Below are positions 23,701 to 38,700 of a DNA stretch of 64,000 nt, one piece after another; the first letter of the stretch is position 1, and every line of letters begins with the position of its first letter. Location of the stretch: positions 15,487,459 through 15,551,458 of the forward strand of contig OY987233.1 in assembly GCA_963920705.1 (NCBI GenBank), in the 5' to 3' direction. The position numbers were made by a program, and so were the translations under genes. The notes under the pieces were generated by a model that was given only the letters and a program-made list of their open reading frames with translations, ran no database searches and was not told the DNA's origin. Source of the DNA: Odiellus spinosus. Its lineage: Eukaryota > Arthropoda > Arachnida > Opiliones > Phalangiidae.

Positions 23701-26700
23701 TATGCAATGTTATCAAAGATAAATTCTCATATTTCTTTGTATTTTGGTTTCAATCAGTTTTCAATTAATATCAATCGCATAATCGAGTATAGATTTTAAT
23801 TACTTTCATTAATTCATATCGTATTTTTGACCAATTTTGATATGCATGCTCTAATTAATCACTGCTATCTGTTGATACTCAAGACTAGTTAGATAAGTAT
23901 TAACGAAAGCTGCGTTCATACTAGACCTTGGAATAGCTTTCAAACCGGTTTGCTAGAGTCGTGTGAACAGGAAACCGTCTTTTCTCGAATGGATTTGATT
24001 CGATTTCTCCAGACTGCTTCGGGAACCAGTTTCATACCGATTCGGTTTTAACAACCGATAGATGAAGCTACGATAAATTGATTTACAAAGATCATGAGCA
24101 CGTAAATATTGGTTGAATTTTACGGTTTCAAATCGATTAAGAAATCCTTAAAAATTCCCACAATATCGATAAAAAATCACAAATCTATTTAAATTTAAAG
24201 CAATTCAATGGCCAATCACCGTTAAAAACCAAGTTTGTAGGCAATTAAAGATTGTCGCGCACTCGAGGCGTGTGCAATCCATCAGAGTGTAACTATGACA
24301 ACACTCGCGCCAAAATCGCGCACGTATAACGTTCTTTACTTTCAAACTGATTTAGTCCCAAATTAGGCTTAGCGTAAATTCAACCAGAAAGAGTTTTTCC
24401 GAGTGTAAAAGTGAACAATTTTCTGGGTAAAAGCTAGAATAATATCGTTTTCACTTCGGCAAGTTATAAGTGATTTGTTTTCATCTTGTTTTACACTAAT
24501 AGTTTAACACGAAATTCTAAAACCCAGGTTTCATGAATTGCCTTTTAAGTCTAGTTTGAAAGTTTTTTATCATTTTTTTCCTTTACATTTTTGATAGTTT
24601 TTATATTAAACTAATTCTAATTAAATCTAAATACATTATCGCAATATAAGAAAATATGAAACGTTAATATTGATTTACCGCTACATATCAAATAATTCGT
24701 AATCAAAATAAATTACCATATCAAATTAATGAAATTAGATTAGAAAATATTTTCCTAGAATTAAGTAGGAATAAATTATCGGCTTATTCGATTGAATCGA
24801 GCAAGACAAGACAACCCTGCTTTCGAATATACTAAAAAACACTTTTGGTCAACAGAGGTCCGTTTATGACCAAAATTGGTTTTATCTTTAAGATTTTACA
24901 CTAATTTCTAGCCTAACTCAAATCTCGAACATAAGTGATTTTTTTTATCGTTTCCTTATCTTTTAAATAATCCTAATCCACCAGTATAAAAATTTATTAA
25001 ACTAGAAATAAATTTAAAACTTATCCGGAAAATATACTTAGCTGGATTCATGGAGATATCCTGAATCTTTTCGCATTGATGTGTCTGCGACCAATCGAAT
25101 GTTATTGGAAGTCTCACGGAGATCTCGTCTTAACGACGGCCCTTGGCTCATTGGTCGCTGACCCGTTCAATGCGAAGAAATTCACGATCTTCATGAATAA
25201 AGCTAAGCCTATTTTCCGGGTAAGTTTTAAACTTATTTCTAGTTTATTATTTGTTGGAATCGGTAATAAATCACCTGTTATTAAGTTGCATTCTCCCTTT
25301 AAGTAAAACTGATTGTCGACTTTCTGTAACTAGACTTTTCAGTAGAGTCCAATGCTAGATTTACGTCCATAACCTGTGAAATCTCTACCAAACGAATTCA
25401 TATATAAAGCCTTATAATCTGTGTCTTCTTTTAGTTGAAAACTGTCCATGATTGGTTGAACCGTAAAAAATAAAAAGGCTCGTCGCTCGTAAGGCTCGTT
25501 GTGCTTGGCTTCTTTTTGTTTTATTTTTTTATTTTATATATTTTTGTCCTTTCGGGCGAGATGGATGTCGTCTTTTTTTATTTTCTGGTTGCAAAAAAGG
25601 CGGCTAGGCTAACAAAGGCTTAAAAGAAGGCAGGAACAAAGGCTTACAAAGCGTAAAAATTTTTGGAGCCTAGATTTTTCTGGGCGGAACCAACTTTTAT
25701 AAACGTGTACTTGATATAATATTACGTCATAACTTACCAGGTAGGAGAAGGGTGGGCTTCTAATTTAAGCAATTGCATAATAAGAGTCTGACAGTAAAGG
25801 CGGGAATTTTTGAGACATCCTGGAATGCAAACCCACGTTTATTGAAAATTCCAACCGGAATTAAAAATGTTTAATGGAAATTGAGTCGCATTTATGGAAA
25901 GATTTTTAAAAATGACTCTTCTAAATTTTTCAAATAAAACTTTCCCTCAAAACTACGTTATCACTATGGTCGCCTGGCTATTGTAGAGTTTACATTTGAT
26001 TCTCGCATGTTCTGGCACCAGTAATAAGGTCGCTTTCGCGCGGTCTTTTTCGTAAAAGTACTTAATAGGGAAAGCCTTACCTTTTCGGAAAAAATTGCAT
26101 ATATATTTTTGACATATTTCATTTTGAAGTTTCTTTTTAACGCCTTAACCCCAGAGGTATAAATTTTTGAATATGGCCTTTAAAAAGTATAATAAAACTA
26201 AAAGATAATCCAAAAATGATGACAGCCTCACTTTAAAATAATTGCATAATAATATATAATGGTTAAAATTTAATTTACATAATTAATATACATTTAATTC
26301 TATAAAAAGTACTATATAGAAGTATTTTGCGTTTGTATTATGCTAAAATAAGCATCATATACTTAACTAAATTAGCATTAATTAGATTCGCGGAACCGTC
26401 CATTAAGCTTATTAAATATCCTACTTTTATTTCAAGATAGAACTACACTACTTACATTCCTTGGCCTATTGTAGTTAATTTTAAATATTACTATAATATA
26501 TAAGAGCCTGGTAGACAAGTAATAGCCCTACTGCAAACTAATCTTGATAATTCTTAAATATAGAACTTTATTTCAGCTTAAGTTTGCATCAAGTGCCATG
26601 GTAGATTCCCTTTATTGCAAAGAAACTAATAATAAGGTTCAAAAGGGTTTACGTTTGAGCGTTCTGCAAACTCAGTTTATTTTTAATTGAGGCTCGTGAT

Positions 26701-29700
26701 ATGGAGAACTAGCTCTCGAGTCTTTTTAATCAGAATCAGTTTAAATTCACAGCGAACTAAATTAAGGATCACTATATTTATTTGAAAATATATTATATAG
26801 GTAATAGGGAGTATAGCTTTGTATCTGTTGCAAACTTAAGTTGATTCAGATATACATGTAGCTTCACCAAACTTTACGCTCGGATAGGTTACATTCAAGC
26901 CTATCTTTAGGATTTTTCGGCTTTTTCAGCAAAAGTTTCGTTTAAAGGGTAGATGAAATGCGTTAGGTTATAAAATATAAATTTAATTTTACTGCTCCTA
27001 ATTTCCCACCTCTTAAATTTTTAAAATAAATTCTCCGCAATATTACGTCATCGTTATGGTCGCGTGAGTTCACTATTGTAGAGAATATAGTTTCTCGCAC
27101 GTTTTGGTACCAGTTATAAGGTCGCTTTCGCGCGGTCTTTTTAGTAAAAGTACTTAATCCAGATAGCCCTAATTTCCGTATGAAAATTATCGTTAATTAT
27201 GCCAGGGAAATATCAGAGAAACTATTGTAAATTTAGCATCAATCATAGAAATTTAATGTCCTAAACTTCAATAATATTATTTTGGTGATGCTGTTTCGAA
27301 TTTTTCATGAACTCTAAATGGAAATCGAGTAGCATTTTCGAAAAGATCGTTAAAAAAACGATTCAAAATATATATACATATGTCACTGAAAAAAATTACC
27401 GCGAGAGTAAAAACGGATTTTATAATCGCCATTTTCGAAATTTTTAAAATAAAAATTCCCCGCAGTGCTACGTCATCAGTATGGTCACGTGATTTCGCTA
27501 TTGTAGAGCCTATAGCTGACACCAATGATAATGTCGCGGACTTTTTCGTAAAAGTACTTAATCCAGAAAGTCAACTACCTTTCGTATGAAAATTGTCGTT
27601 AATTACGTTTCAGAAATTAACTACGTCATATATTGGAAAAAATAACCTATATATTTTTGACTTTTTAAAGTTTCTTTCAAACGCTTCAACACGGAGGGAT
27701 AAAATTTTAAATGTGGGGCGTTTTAATAGTATGATAAAACTAAAAATGCAATCCATTGTATTTGAAAAAGAAAATGGTGACAGTGTGACTTTGAAATAGA
27801 AAATCAACCGATTTCGTCTCCCTTTAAAAGCACAGATTTTGTCGAGAAGAAAGTGTTATATATAAATATATAATGTATGCATTTACGCTTTAGTCATTAA
27901 CCCAGAAAAATCTGCATTAATTAAGTCTTAATTAAATTATAAGTGTAAATTTTAGTTCTATAGACTTACCGGTACTATATACCTTCGTTGGTACCAAAGT
28001 TAATTAGAATCTTGCGGTATTTTTTAATTAAGAATTATCGAGGCGGAACTAAGAAGTTTCAAGATTGCTTTTTCGATTTTCGACTAATTATCGACTAATT
28101 AAAGGGGATATGAATGGAATTTGCATCTTAATTTATTCAATATTAAAAAAAAAAATTGGTAGAGTTAAATTATCATTGATCCTAAAAAATAAATGACATC
28201 AATGCATGCCTCATATATAATTGTATGTAATTTAAGCGGTAACTTACTATGGTAATGGTAATTTACTATTTTCTACTGTAAAATTACCAAAATATGTAAT
28301 TTTGATTGAAAGCAAACAAATACATGTCTTCAAACAATTTCGAAAATGGCGATTATAAAATGCGTATTTTTACTGTCGCTGTAATTTCATATCATAAGTC
28401 TACAGCTTTATTAAATAAAAGTAAACAACGCCCCGTAGCTTAATTATATCAGTAAAGGACCAGTTATACGTCATAGTTCAGCACTTAAAAATAGAGAAAA
28501 AAAGTCAACACCCCTGTCTGGCTCGAGTGATTTGGACTCTTCCTCGATATTTTAATTCGGGAGAGAGGGGTGAAATTTAGGCGGGCCGCGCTTGGCTATA
28601 TTGTTTCTCTCTTAACTCCGTAATTTCTCCAAAGAGTGGCGCTTCCGATTTCACTATTTACACCAACTGCGGCCGCTAGAGTGTATCGAATAAGAATTTA
28701 CCTGGACATTTGCTGATAAAATTTAGCTAGTTGTTTACTTATATGTATATTTATTTTGAATCGTTTTTTAACGATCTTTCCGAATATGCTACTCAATTTT
28801 TATTTGATATTCGTGTGAAATGGATAACAGAATCATAACATAATGACCCCTTTAATTTTTCAATCTTTACGAAAGATCCCCACCTCTTTTCTATTTGGGC
28901 AAAACCCATCTTTTTTAACTTTTACCTAAGGTTTTAACCTTTGCTACGGTACAAGCGAAGGATAAAAAATAAATCTCGGGAAATCAAAGTCTCCAGAATG
29001 CAATAGACACGCTTGAGAAATTTTTAAAGAAGGCTCTAGCCGGAAAAAAGGGGTAAACAATAAATAAACAAAATTTAAAATCTCGTGAACGCTATCTAAA
29101 GGAAAAGTGTTATGCAATTTCAATTCTTGTAAAATAAAAGTATGGATTTATATTCAACTTATTGTCAGCTTCAATATGAAACAAATTTGGACAAAATCGG
29201 ACCAAAACTAATTAAATTTAAAGATGAATAAATTTGAATTTTTTCAGTTATATTTTTAGTTATATCATACTATTAAAACGTCATATTCAAAATTAATACC
29301 CCTGAGTTGACGCGTATCAAAGAAAATTAAAATGTTAAAATTATCCTAAGTAATTCTTTTCCGATATGACGTAGTTTATTTCTATGATGATTTTCATACG
29401 AAAGGTAGTTGACTTTCTGGATTAAGTACTTTTACGAAGAAGACCGCGCGAAATCAACGTAATCACATGTGGTAGAACGCACGAGAATAAACTGTAGGCT
29501 CTCACGCAACCATAGTCATGACGTAGTAATACAGGGAATTTTAATTTTAAAAATTTCAAAAATGGCGATTAAAAACGATGTATTTTTACTGTCGCGGTAA
29601 TTTTGTTTTATGACATATGTATACATATTTTGAATCTTTTTAAGCGTCACGTGTTCATGCATTATCTTTATAAATCGATTTATCGTAGCTTCATCTATCG

Positions 29701-32700
29701 CTTGTTGTAACAGAATCGGTACGAAACTGGTTCCCGAAGCCGTTTTGAGAAATCGAATCAAATCGATTCCAAGGTCTAGTATGAACGCAGCTATATTGAT
29801 TGTATCCAAAATGGGTTGAAACGTCATTTAACTTTTATAACCATTTAATAATTTAAAAATCGAAATTTCATGAGACTTGTTCCTCGTTACTAAGTTAAAG
29901 GCTTGAAATGTTTTGGGGATGGTCCCTTTTTTTTTTTTTTTTTTTCGTCAAGACTCTAAAAGGTATGTAGTTAAAATCAGTTTGACTTTTGAACGAGTAA
30001 TAAGGTAGTGCCTTACTTTATCTCATTGTAAACGATTAATAGCGATAAAATATATCATAGCTTAGTACGTGGTGCAATTTCAAACTGATTCTGACTATAA
30101 AAGGTGTACAGGAAAAGATCTTTGAAGTTTTAGTAACTGCGAAAAATCGGTAAAACAATTTTTAAGGTTATATATACTTATTACACTCTGAGATTGGGCT
30201 AGGATTGCCATATAAAAACCATTTTTTATAGGAATTTTAGGGTCATTTCCAAATTGTTTCAATCGAGTATTGAAAGATATTTATTACGAAATACCTTTTA
30301 CCGTACCCAATTCCATAAAATCTTTTTTAAAAATACCCTTTAGATTTTAGCGTTTAAATGAGCAATATCTTTACAATGGGATATTTAGGATTGACCCCCG
30401 TGCTAACAATTTAGTAAGCCACGAACCATTACTATTATAAACCTTTAATCTTTAGAAATTAAAATATTTCCCTGAAAAATATTTATTATGTCTGCCTGTA
30501 AAAGTGTTTCAGCCGTATTGCGATAATGTTCAGGGAAAAAGCCTCCTATTAGGAGTAAATGATATAATGTATTTTCCATTGAACCCCTGTAGATGTGTTT
30601 TATCCTATGAGTACCAAGTCCAACGTGAAACAAACTTTATGGAACCCAACCTTAATAAGATTTTAACTCCTGATATTTTAATTGCAATATACGTAATGTA
30701 AATTTCACATTATATTTAATATATAGCTAAACCTTGATCATAGATAAACTTGCGTAATAATACAAGTAATTCAGATTAATTTTAAATATTTGAATCTGAA
30801 GTATAAAAATTTCATTTTTTAAATAACTTTATTTAATAATTGCTCTTTCATACAAATTATAATTAAATTTTAAACCTCAGATTTTAATTTTAAACAAATT
30901 TATCTTAACTTTTTCTAAAACTATTCAAAATTAAGTATAACTACGGTCACACTAGCATTTCTTAATCGTTTTGAAACGTTTAAATCAAACCGATATTCAA
31001 ATCGCCAGGAATCGATTTAAGCGTCATGTGTTCACGCATTGTCTTTATAAATCGATTTATTGTAGCTGCATCTATCGGTTGTTGAAACCGAATCGGTACG
31101 AAACTGGTTCCCGAAGCAGTTTCGAGAAATCGAATCAAATCGATTCGAGAAAAGACAGTTTCTCGTTCACACGACTCCAGCGAAACGTTTTGAAACGGTT
31201 TAAATCGATTCCAAGGCCTAGTATGAACGTAACTTTAATGTTAACATTAAACTAATTTCAATTTAACTGATTAAATACGCAAGCCTTGGCCATATAATTC
31301 CATTCCATTTTTTTACTAATGTAAAATTCTGTAGACGAGGAATTTGACCTAATTTTAATTGCATCGACCGGTATAGCACGTCCTAGTCCATTTATATTTA
31401 ATTGCAATCTTGAAATGCATTGAAGTTCTCGTATGAAAATCGTTTTTTCTAGCGGAATTTCGTTCATTCCAAGATTGTAATTTTGTATATTGGTATCTTA
31501 AACTTCTACGTTCTTTGCCAAACCCCTTTGGTTGGCCTTCCGTCCACTAGGCCCATAGTAAAACCCGAACAAAAACGATTAATAGTTCAACCCATCAAAG
31601 GACCTCAACCGAAAATTGGAGTCAAGGCCCTTAACCGAAAATCATTTCCTTTTGGTAGTTTTCTTAGACAAAGTGAAAAAGAATTCAAATTATTACAACT
31701 GAAAAGAAGAGATATACTAGAATTGGTCAACCTAACTTTGCACTACATTCGAAGCCTGTTTTCTTTCATTACAAATACAAACGTATAAACATTAACTCCG
31801 CATTTATCCTTCGCTAAACACTAATGGTAAAAAATACCGTATACTTTTTCAGCCGAAGTTTGCACTACAAATAAAGCCATATTTAGCTTACTTTAATCCT
31901 AATATAAAAAACATTAACCCCCCTTTATTCTTCACTAGATACTAATGGTAAAAAAATACGATATCAATGATCAACCAAAGTTTGCACTACAATTAAAGCT
32001 GTATTTGGCTTACTTTAATCCTAATAAAAAACATTAAACCCGCCTTTCCTCTTCACTAGACACTAATGGTGAAAAATAGTATTAAAAAGGGTCAAGGTAT
32101 AATTGTCTAAGGGTTGAGCGTGGCTACCCATTTGATATTGACCGCGAGTTATTTTTTATCCTAGTAAATAAGAGATATTCAACTATGGGTCCTCGTGCAT
32201 TATTAAACATAATAGCGGACCCCAAGGTTGGCTACCAACTTGATTTATAGGAGGTTTTTGTATTTGACGTAATTGGGGAGATCATTTATATAATTCAATA
32301 GAGTTAGACTTAAGCCTTGGTTAGAAACCTATGAATAGAATGATTATGACTATATGGAATGCTGGCAGTGGGATGAACCTAATCTTATCTGGACATTTTC
32401 TACTTGACGTGATTCGGTCCGGAGTAAGGCCATCCCTTCGATTGTCTACGTTTAAGTCATTTGAACTTATTTCGGCACCACTCACAAAGCTTGGTACCAT
32501 TCTTTTGTAAAGTCTGGGCAAGTTCGAGCTTGCCCGTGGTGAAAATACAAGACGATTGGTTAACTTTGCTGTAGTAAGAGATATATGACGTCATTTATCT
32601 CCACGATGTTCAATAGTAAAGATGTATCCGCGAGCGGAGGATAAAGAATAGGCCTAATTACGTCATAAAGATAAGGAGGAATAATAAACTGTGCTATACT

Positions 32701-32715
32701 GGAGGAGATATATAT

Positions 32716-32751
<36 letters not shown>

Positions 32752-35700
32752 TGGAGGCTATTGAACGATTCCGGGGGATGACTTTTAATCTCTTATTTTT
32801 TTGTGTGGGATCCTTGTTCTTAAGATTTTGGTTTGATATCAGGGTATCTTGATGTCACTTAGAGTGAGTTGAAAGATTTTTAAAAGGTTTAACATTTAAG
32901 CCTAGAATGGTATTTTATTGGATACTATTTTGGTCTTTTTTCCCACTCTACAAAATAAATCTTAGGCAACTTATCTTGAATAATTCCCAAACTACAGTAT
33001 TTTGTCTGGTCGATCGATCTATTAGTATTTTGTCTGGTCGATCGATCTATTAGTATTTTGTCTGGTCGATCGATCTATTAGTATTTTGTCTGGTCGATCG
33101 ATCTATTAGTATTTTGTCTGGTCGATCGATCTATTAGTATTTTTGTCTGGTCGATCGATCTATTAGTATTTTGTCTGGTCGATCGATCTATTAGTATTTT
33201 CTTGGGTCGATCTTCAATATTTTTCTCGAATCTCTTAGTATTTTCTCGGGTTGATCTTCTATTTATTTTTTTGGTCGATCGTTTAGTTTTAACATTGGGT
33301 ATTTTAGGATTTTCTTGGAGCTATCTTTAAGGTTTTTCTTGGGGCTATCTCTTAGTATTTTCTACTCTACAAGACTGTCTCTGTAAAAATGTCTTAACAT
33401 GAAGATATGAATAAAAAAAAACACTTACCGACTAAGAAAGGCCGTATTAATGACACAACACCATTGACGAAACAGCCAAGTCCTAGGGCCATGGGGACGT
33501 GATCGGGTTGCATGTATTCCGCGAACAGTACCGCGAATAATATCATATTACTACCGACTGCCACGCCAATTACCACGGACGCGGCCAACTGAAAAGCGTA
33601 AGCCCAACACGACGGTATCACGATCAAAGTCAATCCCAATGTCAAAGACATAAACATGACGAAATTTTTTCTCCTAACGTAACCTTTATCGGTCACCCAA
33701 CCGAGACCTAACCGTCCAATGATATCACCCATTGAAAACGATGAAAATATAAATATCGCGTCTTTTTCGGCTATGCCATTATCCACGGCCGAGTCTATGA
33801 TGATCATGATGTAGGTTATGTAACCGAACAAAAAGGCTGACCAACAGCCAGTAATTAGATAAAAGATTGGGTGGGTTAAAATGTTTTTCACGACCGTTTT
33901 TGTTGGGGTTGTTGAATTGGATATTGGTGGTGCGGCGACGGCGATACTGTCCATACTCGATACCATGGCCAAGGACGGTTGGTTGTACAATCTAAACGGT
34001 GGCATGTAGTCGCTGGGTGATTCTTTCGGGATATTGATGACGATCTTCGTTCGGATTGGTTCGCTGTCGTCGCTGCAAGCCAATGATAGCAATGATTCGG
34101 TTGGGTCCATTGTTGCAAAACCATTGCTCTTGTACCTGTTGTATGGATTTAAAGTAATTCGAGACTTTACTTAACTGTCATAATGATATGGACGGGTAAT
34201 GGTATTAACTGCGAAAAACAATTGTAATAATACTATTGGACATGTCTTATAGTAGACACGCAACCTGCCTCTATTAGGGCCTTGTAAAATTGAACTCACG
34301 CCAAGCTCTCAAATGTAATCATAAGAAATTGAACAAAATTACCGAGAGTATATTTTATAATAGCTATTATCGAAATTTCGCTATCGTAGAGCCTACAGTT
34401 GATTAGTGAAAGGTCACTTTTGCGCGGTATTTTTCGTAAAAGTACTTAATCCAGAACGTCCTTTCGTATGAAAATTATCGTTAACGTTACAGAAATAAAA
34501 CACGTCATATATTGGGGAAAAAAACTATATATTTTGAAATTTCTTAAGAACGCGTCAACTCAGAGGTAAAAAATTTTGAAAATGCCGATTTAATACTATG
34601 ACAAAATTAAAAATTAATTCATTGGCATTTGAAAGAAATGGTATCAGCCTCATTTTAACAAAATGATGTCCATACCTAGCCGAGTCTAATTGTACCATGC
34701 TGGAATGATGATGACTTCTCCAGGACTCGCGGCTCGATGACCATCGGTCACTATCGTCCAATCGAGACGAACGATCGGGTGATTTATTATAGCTATCTGT
34801 GTACGATTCTCGCCTACTGCCTTGATTAAAATTGAAATCGGGCTGATGCAAATAACGATATTGATTCAATAAGATTTTCTTGCTATTGTCTTCAACTTCG
34901 CAACTGTCTGAGTTCAGGAACAATGACTCTTTTGTCTTGGAATGGTTATTTATAATGGCTTGGTGGGTGTGTTGATTATGGCCACCGTTTTCAACTGGAC
35001 TTTTAGCTTTGTCTGAATTGAAAATAAATTAAATACAAACCACCATGGTCAAGCTCATTAATAGTCACGTTGAAGCAATGACTGCAAATAGACCCCCACT
35101 AAATAGCGATAGTTATGAACTAATTAGAATCCAGTTGGTTCAGAAAAAATACTAAAAAAATTCTACAACCAGCGGAAAATTTTGGAAAAACGTATTTTAA
35201 ATTTTTCAATCTCCTTGTTAAAATCCCATAGGTTAGGGTAGCTTATGTTGGGTAATACCCTCTTGAATCGTAGCATAATTAGCCGAATTAATCGGATTTA
35301 ACCGAGGTTTACATAGCATTTTCAGTTCAATAAACCTAAGTTAAATCTGATTTAATCCGGCTACTTGCGTTTCGACTGAAGCTAGAGGGTATTAGGTTGG
35401 ATTAGGCTATAGTTAGGAGCTATATATGATTTTAATATGGAAATTTGAAAGTTTCAGCGCCGTTTTTCTCAAATTTCTTCTGGTCGAAGAATTCAGTATT
35501 TTATCTGAACTCCCCTGGTCCTAATTAGTCCATAGCCATCTTTATTTTGGGGGATTAATTTGTGGTTATAGCGCCGCAACGTTGGCTATTTTTAACTCGC
35601 TAAGCCCTTATCGTAACGATTGATTTTTACCTTTAAGCAACCACGGTGGGGTACGGATGAGTGCACCACCAATGCACCCGTGTAAGATAATCGCTCCGAT

Positions 35701-38700
35701 AATAAGAAAAGTTCCTCTGAGACCATAAGTTTCGACGCAATATTCGATAATTGGTGGGTAAACGAAAGTGGCAATTGTAGCTCCCGAAAAGGCCACTCCT
35801 TGGGCGGTTGTACGATACTTTAGAAAGTACTGGTTCACTGTTACAGGTACTTGTAACATAACGAGACCCGCTCCTAGTCCTGTGAAAAAAACACCAAAAT
35901 TTTGAAATGAATACAGAGCCAGAACATAAGTTAATTTTCGAAAAAGTCGTTAAAAATATTTTTAAATGACAACAGTATTCGCGTGACTATTATAGAACCA
36001 GTCAACAACATTTAATGCAGAAACTAGCTACCTTTAATTTTAAATGAAGACTGAAAATTAATTATTCCCTGGTTTTTAGTAATTAAATATAAACCTCGGA
36101 AATTTTTTCACAATTTTTGATCAATTGTATCAATTAGAAAATAATATTTGAAACTTTCTTAGGTTTACCACTGGGCTTATATTTTAATATAGTTGGTTTT
36201 CGACCAATCAGAGGCTATAAACTATCCTGTGATATTTTAGAATATAGAGAATGATTGAGATAGTACGTTTCTCGATATCGATGAGCTTTTATATATCAAT
36301 TTAGTGCTTTTCCGTTTACTAAAAAGGTCGAAAAGCTTATAAATTTTAGAAATGACTAGGCATATTTGCGCTAAGCCTAATTTTGAATATTGTAGAAATT
36401 GAGATTAAAATAAGCGCGAGCTAAAGTCATGAGACAATTTGTGTTTCTATACGAAATATAAATTCAATACTCCCTGTATTTTAACGCGACCGCTGATTGG
36501 ACGAGAATTAACTGTAGAGAAATTCAAACACGTTTAAGATATAAATCTTTAAAATCTGATAGAATAATTACTTCTAAATTGTAAAAATTCAGTGGGGGGT
36601 AAATTTTTACATAAGGAACCATAAAACAAATATTTCATTTCCGATAATAGCATACCTTTAAACTTCTCGTTAATCACGTTCCATATACTACAACTAAAGT
36701 TTTCTATACATAATCTCGAAGGATAAACAAATCTGCATAAAATTATCAAGGAATATTTTAAATTAAGCCTTTGCCTAGTTTTGTAGAGAAACATTTCTGA
36801 CAAGTCTTGTTTGCGTTAGTTGTAAAAATTATTTACCATCTGCGACCAAAAATATATATCCTAGATGTCGGCCTCATTTTTAACGAAATATTTTTCCTTT
36901 AGCTTAGAACTCTTACACGGGGAAGGGGCCTCAATCTGTTTTATTCCCAAAAATGTCTAGTTTCAAAATTGCCCCCTTCAAGATTGCCAGGGCCAATTTG
37001 TTAAAGCCGTCTCTGATATTCTATGGACGATAAAGGGTTAATGAATTACAAAAAGGTTTTATTTAAGATTTGAAAATATTAGATCTATTTTTCAAATAAA
37101 ATTTTAGATAAAATTGTTTTACTGAAATACGTTACTTTCCTACAACTTCAAATTTTACACTAATTTGTTCTATTTTACGCTAACGATGAAATATTATTCT
37201 AAATTAAATTAAGGTTTGCATAGGAATAATTTTAAATATTTTTTTTACTTGCCCCAATCTGACCTTATTAGTCCCGAATCTGACCTTAGTAGTCCGAATT
37301 TGAAGCCATTCACAATTTTCTCAATATTATGTTAAAATATAGCTAAAATTTTTAAAAATTAGAATAAATTTGGCTTGAATTAATTTTGACTTAACTAAAA
37401 AAATGTGTTACTCTCCCTTTAAAAAAATTCCAATATAAAGAAATTTTAGCCACAACTTTTAGTATAAAAAATTTATTTTTTGGTCTTACATCCGCAATCT
37501 TTAAGTAAGAATCGGAATCAAATTTCAATAAGTTCAAAGCCCCAAGTATTTTACATCTATGACATTGTTTCAAAGAAATAGATGGAAGGGTACCTTTGTT
37601 CGTAGTGAAAACACAAATAGTAGTAAACTTAGAAGCGACATATCACGAGATTCAGTTGGAATTATTTTGAGTTGTCAGCGCGAATAAAAGTAGGGTTATT
37701 AATTCTTGGTATTGGTGTGAAAAATATATGAAGGGCAACCTAGTTTTGTACGTACTGCAAATTCGAATTGAATCGTACTATAAAAATATATAATGTGGGA
37801 CATCTGTCGTGTGTACGTTGGAAGAAAAAAACCTCTAAAGAACGTCGTACTCTTTGCTTTCTTCACTTGTAAAACCAATTCACCGACGTAGAAGGCCCCT
37901 TTGACAAATACCATCGAAACCAAACCAAAATATTTAAAGAAATAATAAAGGCCAAATTCAGGATTTTTACTATCCACTACCCTGAGAAGAATTCAACGAA
38001 TGGAATCATAGAAATTTATGAAAAATTATATTAACGAATTTATGAATAATTATGTTAACGAATCTATGAAAAAGTATATTGACGAATTTAAATAAAAAAT
38101 TATATTAACGAATTTATGTAGATTTATGTTAACGAATTTATGTAGATTTATGTTAACGAATTTATGTAGATTTATGTTAACGAATTTATGTAGATTTATG
38201 TTAACGAATTTATGGAAAATTATATTGACGGATTTATGCAAAATTATATTGACGGATTTATGCAAAATTATATTGACGGATTTATGCAAAATTATTTTGA
38301 CGGATTTATGCAAATTTATATTGACGGATTTATGCAAATTTATATTGACGGATTTATGCAAATTTATATTGACGGATTTATGCAAATTTATATTGACGGA
38401 TTTATGCAAAATTATATTGACGGATTTATGCAAAATTATATTGACGGATTTATGCAAAATTATATTGACGGATTTATGCAAAATTATATTGACGGATTTA
38501 TGCAAAATTATATTGACGGATTTATGCAAAATTATATTGACGGATTTATGCAAAATTATATTGACGGATTTATGCAAAATTATATTGACGGATTTATGCA
38601 AAATTATATTGACGGATTTATGCAAAATAAAGGCATAATACGAATGTCGTGTGTACGTTGGAAGAAAAAAACCTCTAAAGAACGTCGTACTCTTTGCTTT

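Larger units (their letters stand above)
14740..33428 (-). other. Intron 5 of the MCT-like gene (18.7 kb)
   Basis: GTAAGT donor and TTTAG acceptor. It is filled with short elements: family A pieces, B, D, F and G copies, minisatellites and a GC-rich insertion, listed separately. Between them, 20310-21540 and 26240-26999 show no feature I can name. I found no convincing exon of another gene inside. Confidence 0.85.

Noticed and set aside
27277-27807. Four short overlapping frames
   Set aside because: All lie within a family A MITE copy and are not conserved as frames in the other copies.
34555-34923. 122-aa frame taken as an independent gene
   Set aside because: Its upstream part is exon 4 of the transporter in the same frame. 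Its tail is intron and MITE sequence beyond the donor at 34675.
37699-37977. 92-aa minus frame considered as an extra transporter exon
   Set aside because: It does not fit between exons 2 and 3, which already join in phase and in MCT sequence order. It has no MCT similarity that I can see.
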